64,000 bases of DNA from Bdellovibrionales bacterium (GCA_041662785.1 JBAZRW010000002.1:153724-217723), one strand, 5' to 3'; positions 25,707 through 34,766 are shown, numbered from the stretch's first letter. Translations and numbers: made by a program. The notes: generated from the letters alone by a model not told the origin.

Positions 25707-26078
25707 ATGAAGTCATGTCTTCTTGTTGATGATAGTCGCGTTATTCGCAAAGTAGCGAGGCAGATATTTGAGGCGCTCGATTTTGCATGCGAAGAGGCCG
25801 AGAATGGCCAAATGGCGTTGGAGGCCTGTCAAAAGGCTATGCCTGATGTCATTTTGTTGGATTGGAACATGCCCGTTATGGATGGGATGGAGTTTTTGCG
25901 CGCTTTGCGTAAGATGGCCAACGGGGGCGAATCGGTTGTCGTGTTTTGCACGACAGAGAATGACATGAAGCATATTCAAGACGCTATGGCGAGCGGTGCG
26001 AATGAATATATCATGAAGCCTTTTGATGCGGATATTGTGCGCAGCAAGCTTGTTCAGCTGGGGATTGTCGAGGGCTGA
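25707..26078 (+). CDS. cheY: Chemotaxis response regulator CheY
   Basis: Single receiver domain of 123 aa. Acid pocket Asp8/Asp9, phospho-acceptor Asp52 (LLDWNMP), switch Thr in FCTTEN, and conserved Lys104 (MKPF) are present. There is no output domain, so it acts by binding a target such as the flagellar switch. It lies 23 bases after cheW with a GGAG ribosome site. Confidence 0.93.
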   Translation: MKSCLLVDDSRVIRKVARQIFEALDFACEEAENGQMALEACQKAMPDVILLDWNMPVMDGMEFLRALRKMANGGESVVVFCTTENDMKHIQDAMASGANEYIMKPFDADIVRSKLVQLGIVEG

Positions 26079-26128
26079 TTTTTTTGGCTTTGGACGCAAG
26101 AAAACAACAAATAAAGAATTCGGTGATT

Positions 26129-27349
26129 ATGGATTATTCTTCGATGACAGGTGATGAGGACGGATGTTCTGATATTTATCAGGTCATGGTTGTAGATGAT
26201 TCCGCGTTTATTCGCGGTGCGATTACGCGTGCCATTGAAAGCGATCCTAGTTTGCGTGTGGCCGTTTCGGTCAGCAATGGTGAGCAGGCTATCCGTTCTC
26301 TTCAACGTGAGGCAGTTGATGTTATCGTTTTGGACATCGAAATGCCTGTTATGGATGGCTTGACGGCGTTGCCCAAGCTTAAGGAAATCGATGGTGCTGT
26401 GCAGGTGATTATGGCTTCGACTCTAACACAAAAGAACGCTGAAATTAGTTTGCGTGCCATGTCCTTGGGCGCCACGGACTATATTCCGAAGCCCTCCAGT
26501 AGCCATGAGGTCATGGCGGCGGAGTCTTTTCAGCATGACTTAATTGAGAAGGTCAAAGCCTTGGGCGCGCTTGCGCGGCGATCCGGCGTGCGTGAGCATC
26601 CTCGCTCGGCCCCCCCGCCCAAAAAGACAGAAGAGGTGGCTAGACCAGCTTCTTCCCCATCAGCAGCCCCCCTCGATCAGGGAAAGCGCGCTGAGAATGT
26701 GCGTTTGGTTTCACCTTTCCCTAAACAAGGGCGGCGGGAAGTCGTTTTGCGCAAAGACCCAATCTTGCGCCCAGACGTTTTGGCGATAGGGAGCTCGACA
26801 GGCGGGCCTCAAGCGCTTTTTAAGGTGATCAAGGATATGGGGAAGGGGCTTCCTCAGCCAATCGTGATTACGCAGCATATGCCTCCCGCTTTTACAACCA
26901 TTTTGGCTGAGCACATTGCCCGCCAGTGCGATGTTGTTTGTCAGGAAGCGAAGAACGGCGATATTTTGGTCGCGGGGCATTATTATATAGCGCCCGGTGA
27001 TTTTCACATGTTGGTGGAGCGCAGGGGCTCGGATGCCATTGTCAAGTTGGTGAAGGATCCGCCAGAAAATTTCTGTCGTCCCTCTGTTGACCCTATGTTG
27101 CGTTCTTTAGCTGTTGCGTATGGACGTAATATTCTTGTCGTGATTTTGACGGGCATGGGCGCTGATGGCACAAAGGGTGGGGAAGTTGTCGTTAAGGCCG
27201 GTGGTTCCGTTATTGCCCAAGATGAAGCGACAAGCGTTGTGTGGGGCATGCCCGGATCCGTTGCTATGGCTGGCCTTTGCACGGCTCTTTTCCCAGTCGA
27301 TAAAATTGGTAGTTTTGTTCGCCAGACGGCGATGGGAGCAAGAGCATGA
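26129..27349 (+). CDS. cheB: Chemoreceptor methylesterase CheB
   Basis: Receiver domain (Asp69 in VLDIEMPVMDG, Lys in PKPSS) joined by a proline-rich linker to a methylesterase domain with catalytic triad motifs IGSSTGG (Ser near 223), QHMPP (His) and GMGADG (Asp). It removes methyl groups from, and deamidates, chemoreceptors for adaptation. The reading frame is open further upstream to a TTG at 26084, but ATG 26129 gives the usual short N terminus; the choice is not secure. Overlaps cheR by 4 bases. Confidence 0.93.
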   Translation: MDYSSMTGDEDGCSDIYQVMVVDDSAFIRGAITRAIESDPSLRVAVSVSNGEQAIRSLQREAVDVIVLDIEMPVMDGLTALPKLKEIDGAVQVIMASTLTQKNAEISLRAMSLGATDYIPKPSSSHEVMAAESFQHDLIEKVKALGALARRSGVREHPRSAPPPKKTEEVARPASSPSAAPLDQGKRAENVRLVSPFPKQGRREVVLRKDPILRPDVLAIGSSTGGPQALFKVIKDMGKGLPQPIVITQHMPPAFTTILAEHIARQCDVVCQEAKNGDILVAGHYYIAPGDFHMLVERRGSDAIVKLVKDPPENFCRPSVDPMLRSLAVAYGRNILVVILTGMGADGTKGGEVVVKAGGSVIAQDEATSVVWGMPGSVAMAGLCTALFPVDKIGSFVRQTAMGARA

Positions 27350-28257
27350 AGCCAGAAGATTTTGATCTGTTCTCAAGCCTTGTGAAGCAGCGGTCAGGCC
27401 TCGTTCTGACGAAGGACAAGTCGTACCTGCTTGAATCGCGACTGATTCCTGTCGCCAGAAAATACAATTTAAAGACCCTTGAGGATCTCGCTCAATTGGT
27501 TCGTACCAAGCGCGAGGAATCTGTTCTTCACGATATTACGGAAGCCATGACGACCAATGAGTCCTTCTTTTTCCGTGATACGAAACCTTTTGACCAGTTT
27601 AAAAAGTTATTGTTGCCTGAGCTTCTACGCACGCGCGCGGCCAAAAAACAGTTTCGTATTTGGTCTTCGGCTTCGTCCAGCGGGCAAGAGGCCTATTCTT
27701 TGGCCATGATTTGCGCGGAAGAAGCAGCTAAGCTTCAGGGGTGGAAAGTTGACATCCTTGGAACCGATATTTCGACCGAGATGGTGGAGCGCGCGAAAAG
27801 CGGCATTTACTCGCAATTCGAGGTGCAGCGTGGCTTACCGATTGCGCTTTTGATGAAGTGCTTTTCTCAAATCGGCACGGACAAGTGGCAGATCAAGGAA
27901 GAGCTTCGCCGCATGGTTCAGTACCGTGAGGGGAACCTTTTGCTGGATTTTGGTCCCATCGGGTCGTTCGATGTTATTTATTGTCGCAATGTTCTTATCT
28001 ATTTCGACCAACCTACCAAAACGCGTGTTTTAGAGGCGATGAGCCACGTTCTGGCTCCCGATGGCGTGTTGTTCTTGGGCGGCGCGGAAACCGTTTTGGG
28101 CATTTCCGACAAATTCAAGCCGTTGGAAAATGAGCGCGGCGTTTATGTTCTGGCAAACCGACCTGACACAGGTATGTTGCCCAAAGGGCGGGGGACGGGT
28201 GTGAGTCCACTTGCCGGTTCTTCCTTTTCTGGAACGACAGCTTCCGTTTCTATGTAG
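27346..28257 (+). CDS. cheR: Chemoreceptor methyltransferase CheR
   Basis: SAM-dependent methyltransferase adding methyl groups to receptor glutamates, opposing CheB. It has the all-alpha N-terminal domain (NESFFFRD) and a Rossmann domain with FRIWSSASSSGQEAYSLAM for SAM binding and DVIYCRNVLIYFD as the catalytic core. About 303 aa, with a short low-complexity Gly/Ser/Thr tail. Last gene of the operon, followed by a strong terminator. Confidence 0.95.
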   Translation: MKPEDFDLFSSLVKQRSGLVLTKDKSYLLESRLIPVARKYNLKTLEDLAQLVRTKREESVLHDITEAMTTNESFFFRDTKPFDQFKKLLLPELLRTRAAKKQFRIWSSASSSGQEAYSLAMICAEEAAKLQGWKVDILGTDISTEMVERAKSGIYSQFEVQRGLPIALLMKCFSQIGTDKWQIKEELRRMVQYREGNLLLDFGPIGSFDVIYCRNVLIYFDQPTKTRVLEAMSHVLAPDGVLFLGGAETVLGISDKFKPLENERGVYVLANRPDTGMLPKGRGTGVSPLAGSSFSGTTASVSM

Positions 28258-28273
28258 ATAGGTGTGTTGTTTA

Positions 28274-28320
28274 TAAAAAAAGGGTTGGCTGGCTTATAGC
28301 GCCGTGCCAACCCTTTTTAT
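28274..28320. terminator. Bidirectional terminator between cheR and ctrA
   Basis: AGGGTTGGC and GCCAACCCT arms with A-run before and T-run after, so it can stop transcription from cheR (+) and ctrA (-), whose stop codons flank it. Confidence 0.9.
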
Positions 28321-28341
28321 TTGTTTCTACCTGATAGAAAT

Positions 28342-29055
28342 CTAGACGGGTCTTTGTTGAAGCTTGGGGGGCTCTGATCCGGCAGGATCGCGCAGAACAT
28401 AGCCGCGTCCCCAAACGGTTTCGATGTAATTCTCGCCGTCTGCGGCTTGCGCCAGCTTCTTGCGCAGCTTACAAACAAACACGTCGATGATTTTCAATTC
28501 AGGCTCATCCATGCCGCCATAAAGGTGGTTGAGGAACATTTCCTTGGTCAGTGTCGTGCCCTTACGCAGGCTAAGCAACTCAAGAATGCCGTATTCTTTG
28601 CCTGTGAGATGAAGAGGGGCTCCGCCGACTTCAACGGTGCGAGCATCAAGATTGACGGTCAGCTTGCCTGTACGAATGACACTGTCCGAATGGCCCTTGC
28701 TGCGACGAATAATGGCGTGAATACGCGCGACGAGTTCGCGGCGGTCAAAAGGTTTCGTCAGGTAGTCGTCCGCGCCGAATCCAAGGCCTTTAATCTTGTT
28801 ATCAAGTTCGGACAGACCGGAAAGAATCAAAATGGGGGTCGTGACCCGTGCGGCGCGAAGGCGGCGCAAGACTTCATACCCGTCGATATCGGGCAACATA
28901 AGATCAAGGATGATGATGTCATAATCATAAAGCTTACCAATCTCCAATCCGTCTTCACCAAGATCAGTGGTATCGACGATAAAGCCTTCGGCTTGAAGCA
29001 TGAGCTCAATGCTCTTGGCGACGGAAGTGTCATCTTCAACAAGGAGAACGCGCAT
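28342..29055 (-). CDS. ctrA: Cell-cycle master response regulator CtrA
   Basis: OmpR-type regulator: receiver with phospho-acceptor Asp51 (LDLMLPDIDG) and a winged-helix domain whose recognition region GTTLTKEMFLNHLYGG and EPELKIIDVFVCKLRKKL is essentially that of Caulobacter CtrA. ATG at 29055 has AAGAGG upstream; a 14-residue N-terminal extension to 29097 is unlikely. The C terminus lacks the Ala-Ala end used for ClpXP turnover in Caulobacter and ends in QRPV, so cell-cycle proteolysis may differ. A TTAACCAT half-site lies about 70 bases upstream. Placed tail-to-tail with the chemotaxis operon. Confidence 0.97.
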   Translation of the reverse strand: MRVLLVEDDTSVAKSIELMLQAEGFIVDTTDLGEDGLEIGKLYDYDIIILDLMLPDIDGYEVLRRLRAARVTTPILILSGLSELDNKIKGLGFGADDYLTKPFDRRELVARIHAIIRRSKGHSDSVIRTGKLTVNLDARTVEVGGAPLHLTGKEYGILELLSLRKGTTLTKEMFLNHLYGGMDEPELKIIDVFVCKLRKKLAQAADGENYIETVWGRGYVLRDPAGSEPPKLQQRPV

Positions 29056-29366
29056 GGTATTGCCTCTTGGGAAAAGGGGGCTTAGGAACATCATCACGAT
29101 TAACGGTGGGAGTAAAAGGAACCGCGTTAACCATAACTTTCTACCTATTGGTAAAGCAGCTTTAACAAAAAGTAAACATTATTAACAGAGAAATTTGTTA
29201 AAAAATTCAGGGTGATCAGTTTTGGGCCCTAAGTCTATTAATGAGAAAACCAAGCTTCCTTCTTGATTTTTGTTCTTTTAAATCATAATGTTAATATGTT
29301 GTCGTGGGGGCGGAGCGATGAGCTTGTTTCCTTGTCCCCGTGATTTTTCTTGGAAAAGAGGCTCTT
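29056..29366. other. Divergent ctrA-nagZ intergenic region, A+T-rich
   Basis: About 310 bases without a gene, containing six TTAA words. None pairs at the 11-bp phase of a full CtrA site, but TTAACCAT at 29127-29134 matches the known CtrA half-site. Probably holds the promoters of ctrA and nagZ; no terminator or RNA structure was seen. Confidence 0.6.
29127..29134. promoter_or_regulatory. CtrA half-site (TTAACCAT) upstream of ctrA
   Basis: Exact match to the 8-base half-site reported for CtrA-controlled promoters, 72-79 bases before the ctrA start codon, suggesting autoregulation. The word is expected about twice by chance in a window this size, so location rather than match is the main support. 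Confidence 0.45.
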
Positions 29367-30416
29367 GTGAGACACTTTAAGCCTGTGTTGTTGGGATGCG
29401 AAGGCCCTGTTTTAACGGAAGAGGAACGCAGCTTCTTTGCGCGCCTTAATCCTTTTGGCTTTATCCTTTTTCAAAGAAACTGTGTCAATCCCGATCAAGT
29501 GAAAGCGTTAACGTGTGCGTTAAGGGCGTGCGTCCAGCAGCCTGCCCTTCCCATTTTTATTGATCAAGAGGGGGGGCGAGTCGCCCGCCTAAAGCCCCCT
29601 TATTGGCCATCCTTGCCAGCGATTCGCACAATCGGAAAACTTTATGAAAGGAATCCCGTCCAAGGGCGCGAGGCTATGCGTTTGCATTCTCTTGTAACAG
29701 CCAAGATGCTGCGAGCCGTCGGGATCAATGGCAACTGCGCGCCAGTTCTGGACTTATGCCTTGATGGCGCGTCGAGCGCGATTGGTGATCGAGCGCTTAG
29801 TGCTTCGCCTCAGACTGTGGCTGATCTGGGGCGCGTGGCAATTGAGGCCTATCTTGCCGAAGGCGTGTATCCCGTCATCAAGCACATGCCGGGCCATGGG
29901 CGCGTGCAGGTGGATCCTCATGTTGATCTGCCTTTTGTCGATACAGATGAAGAGACGTTGCAGAAAAATGATTTTGTCCCGTTCAAAAAGCTTCATGACG
30001 CGCCGATGGCCATGAATTGTCATGTTGTCTTTCGGGCACTTGATCCTTTGGCGCCAGTTTCTCTTTCGCCGTCCGTTCATGAGCGGATCATACGCGGCGT
30101 TCTAGGGTTTCAGGGGCTTCTTATGACGGATGATCTGGCGATGGGTGCTTTAAAAATGCCGCTTGAGCAGCGCGTGCGCGGCGCGCTGGAGGCTGGAGCC
30201 GATATAGCTCTTTATTGCACAGGCTCCATGGAGGGGATGCGCACTGTTGAAGAATCGCTGCCAGCTGAAACGTGTGAGGCGACTCTTATGCGATGGGCGC
30301 GGGCGCAGGATCATTTGTCAAGGGCGGGCGCGATGAGGTCGGTTGAGGACGAGGCGGCCTTGCGAGCGCGTCTGGCGGCGCTTCTTGATGTGGGCGCAGT
30401 TACGCAAGAGGCCTGA
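29367..30416 (+). CDS. nagZ: Beta-N-acetylhexosaminidase NagZ (GH3)
   Basis: Cytoplasmic peptidoglycan-recycling enzyme removing GlcNAc from anhydro-muropeptides. GH3 features: IDQEGGRVARL, KHMPGHG with the catalytic-loop His, and LLMTDDLAMGAL carrying the Asp nucleophile. About 349 aa from GTG 29367, which has AAGAGG upstream; the frame can be read from a GTG at 29340. Its 3' end overlaps by 17 bases with the convergent pentapeptide gene. Confidence 0.93.
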   Translation: MRHFKPVLLGCEGPVLTEEERSFFARLNPFGFILFQRNCVNPDQVKALTCALRACVQQPALPIFIDQEGGRVARLKPPYWPSLPAIRTIGKLYERNPVQGREAMRLHSLVTAKMLRAVGINGNCAPVLDLCLDGASSAIGDRALSASPQTVADLGRVAIEAYLAEGVYPVIKHMPGHGRVQVDPHVDLPFVDTDEETLQKNDFVPFKKLHDAPMAMNCHVVFRALDPLAPVSLSPSVHERIIRGVLGFQGLLMTDDLAMGALKMPLEQRVRGALEAGADIALYCTGSMEGMRTVEESLPAETCEATLMRWARAQDHLSRAGAMRSVEDEAALRARLAALLDVGAVTQEA

Positions 30417-31650
30417 TCTTGGTGTCGGTCATAATCGCGTTTTTGAATATCGTGCCCGTAATATCCGCGCCTGTGAAATTGGCCGAGCTTAAATCCGCGT
30501 CGGTAAAGTCGGCATCGCGGAGCACCGCGTTGGTAAAGTCACTATAGCGGAGATTAGCACCGACAAAACAAGTGTTCAGCGTTCTGTTGCCTTCAAAAAA
30601 AAGAGGCTCCATGCGGGCCTTGGTGAATTTGGCGCCCACCATGACGCATTTGCTAAAATTGGTTCCGCGTATGTCCGAGCTTCTAAAGGCGCAATGACGG
30701 AAATCACTGTGTTTAAGGTTAGCGGCTTGAAGATTGATGTTCGAAAGATCGTGGCCGTACCAAATTGAATGTTCGGCAAAAAGCATCGTCAAGTTTACCC
30801 CTGTTAAGGGCGGGGCGTTGCGCAGGTCAAGGTTGGACAAATTGAGTCTCTTCCCGTCTTCGCCTTGTGTCCTTAGCCAAATTTGATGGAGTTTGAGCAT
30901 TTCCTCAAGGGGAGCCTCTAACTCGTTCAGCGTATTTCCCATCGGTTGATCCGTCAGGGTTCCCGAAAGATCGACGTTTTCAAGATTAGAAAAGTCCATC
31001 ATCGTGCCCGTCAGGTTCGCACCCTTAAGACTGACATTCTTCAATTCGCACTGACTAAGATCCGCGCCGGATAGATTGGCTCCGGCCAAATTAGCGCCGT
31101 TTAGGTTGCCACGGATGATGGTTGATTTGGACAGGTTCGCGTCTTCGAAATTGGAGTTGATGGCGATGGCACCGGAAAGTTTAACAGAGCCAAGATTGGC
31201 CCCGCGCATATCGACGCCGCCTGTGCCTTCTTTCCAAACGTCGCTGTCGCTTGTGAAGGTGAGGCCCTTATCGGGGTCATAGGTGGCATAGGAGCCTTCG
31301 CGCAAATCGGCTTCGTTGAGATCGGCATTGGCCATGATCGCGCCGCGCAGGCAAGCGCCGCGTAGATCGGCGCGAACAAGACTAGCATGAGAAAAATTGG
31401 CTTTACGAAGGTCGCAGGCATAAAAAACGCAATAGTCCAGTTTGCAGTTTTCAAGATCCGCCTCCACCATAACGGAGCCGGTGAAGTCGGCATTGGACAT
31501 ATCGCTGTCTTTAAAGGAAAGGCCGGATAAATCGTAATGTTGCAAGGCCGCCCGTGCACCATTGGCGCGACCTTTTTTAAAGGCCACATGCTTGGCGATA
31601 ATGTCGTTCAAGCTCGCTTGATCGATGATTGTCAAAGCATCTGTTGACAT
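30400..31650 (-). CDS. Pentapeptide-repeat protein, 416 aa
   Basis: Almost the whole chain is A(D/N)(L/F)xx repeats in three blocks: about 40-120, 145-235 and 310-410. The blocks are broken by a loop (SYATYDPDKGLTF) and by a linker with LKLHQIWLRTQGEDGKRLNL, a motif that recurs in alphaproteobacterial pentapeptide proteins. No signal peptide, so cytoplasmic. Third gene of a minus-strand run with ppiD and a small secreted protein. Paralogue of the partial gene at the window start. Role unknown; some relatives mimic DNA and protect gyrase, which cannot be inferred here. Confidence 0.88.
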   Translation of the reverse strand: MSTDALTIIDQASLNDIIAKHVAFKKGRANGARAALQHYDLSGLSFKDSDMSNADFTGSVMVEADLENCKLDYCVFYACDLRKANFSHASLVRADLRGACLRGAIMANADLNEADLREGSYATYDPDKGLTFTSDSDVWKEGTGGVDMRGANLGSVKLSGAIAINSNFEDANLSKSTIIRGNLNGANLAGANLSGADLSQCELKNVSLKGANLTGTMMDFSNLENVDLSGTLTDQPMGNTLNELEAPLEEMLKLHQIWLRTQGEDGKRLNLSNLDLRNAPPLTGVNLTMLFAEHSIWYGHDLSNINLQAANLKHSDFRHCAFRSSDIRGTNFSKCVMVGAKFTKARMEPLFFEGNRTLNTCFVGANLRYSDFTNAVLRDADFTDADLSSANFTGADITGTIFKNAIMTDTKIRPLA

Positions 31651-31675
31651 AGTGGGGGGTGCCTTAATTCTTTTG

Positions 31676-32014
31676 TTATTGTTTAACGCCCGTCAAGGGA
31701 CGGAGCATTTTGCAAAGGCTGCCCTCGCATTGAACAAGCATAGAGGTTGGCATGGGTGTTACATTTTCTCCGACGGTTTTGGGGGCTATACACTCAACGC
31801 GATAAAGAGTCGATGAATTGCTTCCCATCTTCTGCTGATAGATTTCAATCTTTTTAGGGGAACAATTGTTCATGCGCGCGACTTCGCGCGCGTCTGCCGG
31901 TGCGGCTAAACAATCCGTTCCATAAAGGCTTGTGAGAAGGGAAAGAAGGGCTATTCCTTTCACCACAAGACTATAACGAAAGAATGTTAAGGGGGCGTTA
32001 CTGATGGGATTCAT
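31676..32014 (-). CDS. Small secreted protein, 112 aa, unknown
   Basis: Not recognised. A basic-hydrophobic N terminus (GIALLSLLTSLYG, cleavage likely after LAA near residue 38) predicts export by Sec. The mature part of about 75 residues has four cysteines (MNNC, VEC, VQC, SLC), which could form two disulphides in the periplasm. It starts inside the 3' end of ppiD (17-base overlap), suggesting coupled translation with a periplasmic folding factor; a client relation is only a guess. Confidence 0.65.
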   Translation of the reverse strand: MNPISNAPLTFFRYSLVVKGIALLSLLTSLYGTDCLAAPADAREVARMNNCSPKKIEIYQQKMGSNSSTLYRVECIAPKTVGENVTPMPTSMLVQCEGSLCKMLRPLTGVKQ

Positions 32015-33893
32015 CGCCGCGATGCTTCAAGTCGTTCAACATATTGTTATTGATAGTCACAGGAAAAGCCTTGCGAATATAAAGGGCATATTCCTCGGCT
32101 ACGTTTTGGGGCAGGTGGGTGGTTACGTCTTCTACGACTGTTGAGAGGGTCTCCTCTGGCTTCTTGGGGTCAACGGGGACGATGTCCGAGAGCCTTAAGA
32201 TATAGTGCAAGCCTTGTCCTTCAGCCGTTATGACATCCCCTTTCTTCATCTTGAAAATGGAAGCAATAGCCTGCGCCGGAAGGGTGCGGTCGGGTTCGCT
32301 CAGTTGAGAAAGAGGCTTGGAGAGAGTGAGGCTAACCCCCGGATAGGAGGCATAGCTTGTCGCAGTTTTTCCTTCGCGCAGAGCCTTGGCAATATCTTCA
32401 GCGGTGGCGGCTGCCTTGATGGATTGTTGTTGCTTGAGCCAGTCAGCGGCGACCTGCGTTTTGGCTTCTTCAAAAGGTTTGGCATGGGTTGGCGTTATTT
32501 GGTCATTTCGCACAACATAGTATTTGCCGTGCCCGCCGTCGATGACTTGGCCGGTTTCTCCTTGGCCCAATTCAAAGGCTGCGCGCAACACGGTGTCTTT
32601 GTTGGGGATGTCCTTGGCTTCTTTCCCATCAGGCGTGTGACCCGTCTGGTCGAGGGAGGGGAAGCGCTCAAGGCGGAGCTTAAGGGTGTCGGCGCATGTC
32701 TCCAGCGATTGGCCGCCCGCAATCATATCATCCATCTTGTTGACGGTGCTGGCAACTTGGTCACCAGCTTGTTCGTCCTGAAGCGTCTTTTTGAGGTCGC
32801 TCCGAACCTCATCAAGGGAAGGAGCGCCGCCTGCATGGATTTTCTTACTCTGAAGAACGTGCCATCCAAGAGAGCTTTTGATAGGAGACGAAATCTGTCC
32901 CTCTTCAAGCGTAAAGACGGTTGTGTAAAGTTCAGGCAGGATGTTCTTTTCGCTCACCTTGTCCATGGTGACAGGGGTGAGGCCTTTTGCTTTGGCCGTA
33001 GCGGTTAGGTTAGAGGCGGTGTGCGCGGCTTCGTAAAAAGCCTTGGCTTTTTCTTCGTCTTGAAAAACGATTTGAACAAGATCACGTGTTTCTGGTCGCA
33101 TAAGTTCGCTTGCGCGGGACTCATAGGCCGCTTTGATTTGTTCCTCACTCACCTTGATGTCTTTGACGAGGGAGTCGGTCTCAAGGGTGGCCACGGTCAC
33201 GCCCCGATATTCGGGGACAACATAGCTGCTTTCATGGTCTTTGTAAAAAGCCTGCAGCGCAGCGTCATCAGCCTTTGGCATGTTTTTCAGACTATCGTTG
33301 CGCAAGGTTAGAACTTCTAGAATCCTTTTGGCTCCGCGCGCCTGATAAAGCGTGTCGATCATGATCTGGGGAATGGGCCGTTCTGAGGCTATGGACGAAA
33401 AAATAAGCTTACGCGCTGTTTCATGACGTTGCGTGTCCAGAAATCCTTGCTCGCTCATGCCCGTTTTATTGAGGAACTGTTGCCAGAGTTGGGTGTTGAA
33501 GCTCCCGTCTTTATCGCGAAAATGGTCGTTTTGAGCCAACTGGCTCATCACAAACGCGCTGTTGAGATTCAGACCAAGACGCGCCGCTTCTTGATCAAAC
33601 AAATCTTCATGGATGATAAGGTGAAGGGTTCTATCCAAAACGCCGATTTGTCTGGCCTGCGTCACGGTAAGGTCAGCGCCAAAAACCTTGCGAGCTTCGG
33701 GCATGCCCATTTGAAAGCGTTGTTCAAGGGTTTGAACGGGGATGGCTATCGAACCGACCTTGGCAACTTCCTTCAAGCGGGGATTACCCTTGAATATATC
33801 CCCGATGCCCCAAATGCCAAAACTGACAATGAGGAGGAGCATAAGGCTTTTGAAAACCCATGATTTGGCAAGCTCGCGTATCGTTTGAAGCAT
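31998..33893 (-). CDS. ppiD: Peptidyl-prolyl isomerase PpiD/SurA-type folding factor
   Basis: Membrane-anchored periplasmic chaperone. A single transmembrane helix at about residues 16-32 (SLMLLLIVSFGIWGIGDIF) follows a short cytoplasmic tail; then a SurA-N-like helical domain (about 40-230) and a PpiC parvulin domain (about 235-375, with LEEGQISSPIKSSLGWHVLQ), and a C-terminal region. About 631 aa, the size of PpiD. Start at 33893 is supported by GAGGA followed by a T-run; a longer ORF to 33944 is unlikely. Divergent from tpiA. Confidence 0.9.
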   Translation of the reverse strand: MLQTIRELAKSWVFKSLMLLLIVSFGIWGIGDIFKGNPRLKEVAKVGSIAIPVQTLEQRFQMGMPEARKVFGADLTVTQARQIGVLDRTLHLIIHEDLFDQEAARLGLNLNSAFVMSQLAQNDHFRDKDGSFNTQLWQQFLNKTGMSEQGFLDTQRHETARKLIFSSIASERPIPQIMIDTLYQARGAKRILEVLTLRNDSLKNMPKADDAALQAFYKDHESSYVVPEYRGVTVATLETDSLVKDIKVSEEQIKAAYESRASELMRPETRDLVQIVFQDEEKAKAFYEAAHTASNLTATAKAKGLTPVTMDKVSEKNILPELYTTVFTLEEGQISSPIKSSLGWHVLQSKKIHAGGAPSLDEVRSDLKKTLQDEQAGDQVASTVNKMDDMIAGGQSLETCADTLKLRLERFPSLDQTGHTPDGKEAKDIPNKDTVLRAAFELGQGETGQVIDGGHGKYYVVRNDQITPTHAKPFEEAKTQVAADWLKQQQSIKAAATAEDIAKALREGKTATSYASYPGVSLTLSKPLSQLSEPDRTLPAQAIASIFKMKKGDVITAEGQGLHYILRLSDIVPVDPKKPEETLSTVVEDVTTHLPQNVAEEYALYIRKAFPVTINNNMLNDLKHRGDESHQ

Positions 33894-34019
33894 AAAAAAA
33901 TCCTCGGTGTTAGTGAAAAGTGATTCCCGATTGCACAGGAACATGATAAAAGCCTATGATCGATACGGCAACAGGATTAAGAAAAAAAGCCGCGACAACG
34001 ATAACCCAAGGAAACCGCT

Positions 34020-34766
34020 ATGGCCAAAAGACGTAAGCTGATTGTAGGCAATTGGAAAATGAATGCCCGTTTGACGTCGGGTCTGAATTTGGCGCGGGAA
34101 GTTGCGGATCGGGCCACGGCTTCGATGCCTTTGACGTTCGATATTGTTCTTTGTCCTCCTGCCACCTTGATCTGGCCGCTTGCCGAGACTCTTATGGGAT
34201 CGCCCGTTATGTTAGGGGGGCAGGATTGCCATTATGCCAATCATGGGGCCTATACCGGCGATCTAAGCGCGGGGATGCTGGCCGATCTGGGTTGCCGCTA
34301 TGTTATTTTAGGCCATTCTGAGCGTCGTGCGGCCTATGGCGAGTCGGGCGAGCTTATCGCCAAGAAAGTCACGTCCGCCCAGTTGGCGGGTCTGACGACA
34401 ATCGTATGCCTTGGGGAAACGCTGGAGCAGAGGGCCAGTGGCGCAACGGAAACAGCCATTGTGCAGCAGCTTTCGGCGTCTTTGCCGGATAAATATCATG
34501 CCTCGCAGCTTGTTGTGGCCTATGAGCCTGTGTGGGCGATTGGAACGGGCGAGGTTCCCAGCGTTGAAGAAATCCGCGCCGTTCATAAGCTTATTCGTCG
34601 TTCCTTGGGTGTGGCCGGAGAAACGGTTCAGGTGATCTATGGCGGCTCGGTTGTTCCCAGCAATGCTGAAAGCCTCTTGCAAGACGATGATATTGATGGG
34701 GTTTTAGTGGGCAGCGCCAGCCTAAACAGCGAGGGTTTTTGGACCATTGCTGATAAAGCGCGGTAA
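34020..34766 (+). CDS. tpiA: Triosephosphate isomerase
   Basis: Glycolytic and gluconeogenic TIM-barrel enzyme interconverting DHAP and GAP. Catalytic residues Lys13 (NWKMN), His99 (LGHSERR) and Glu169 (AYEPVWAIGTG) are all present, with the phosphate-binding YGGSV loop. 248 aa, standard. In many alphaproteobacteria ppiD or a peptidyl-prolyl isomerase gene lies divergently next to tpiA, as here. Confidence 0.97.
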   Translation: MAKRRKLIVGNWKMNARLTSGLNLAREVADRATASMPLTFDIVLCPPATLIWPLAETLMGSPVMLGGQDCHYANHGAYTGDLSAGMLADLGCRYVILGHSERRAAYGESGELIAKKVTSAQLAGLTTIVCLGETLEQRASGATETAIVQQLSASLPDKYHASQLVVAYEPVWAIGTGEVPSVEEIRAVHKLIRRSLGVAGETVQVIYGGSVVPSNAESLLQDDDIDGVLVGSASLNSEGFWTIADKAR

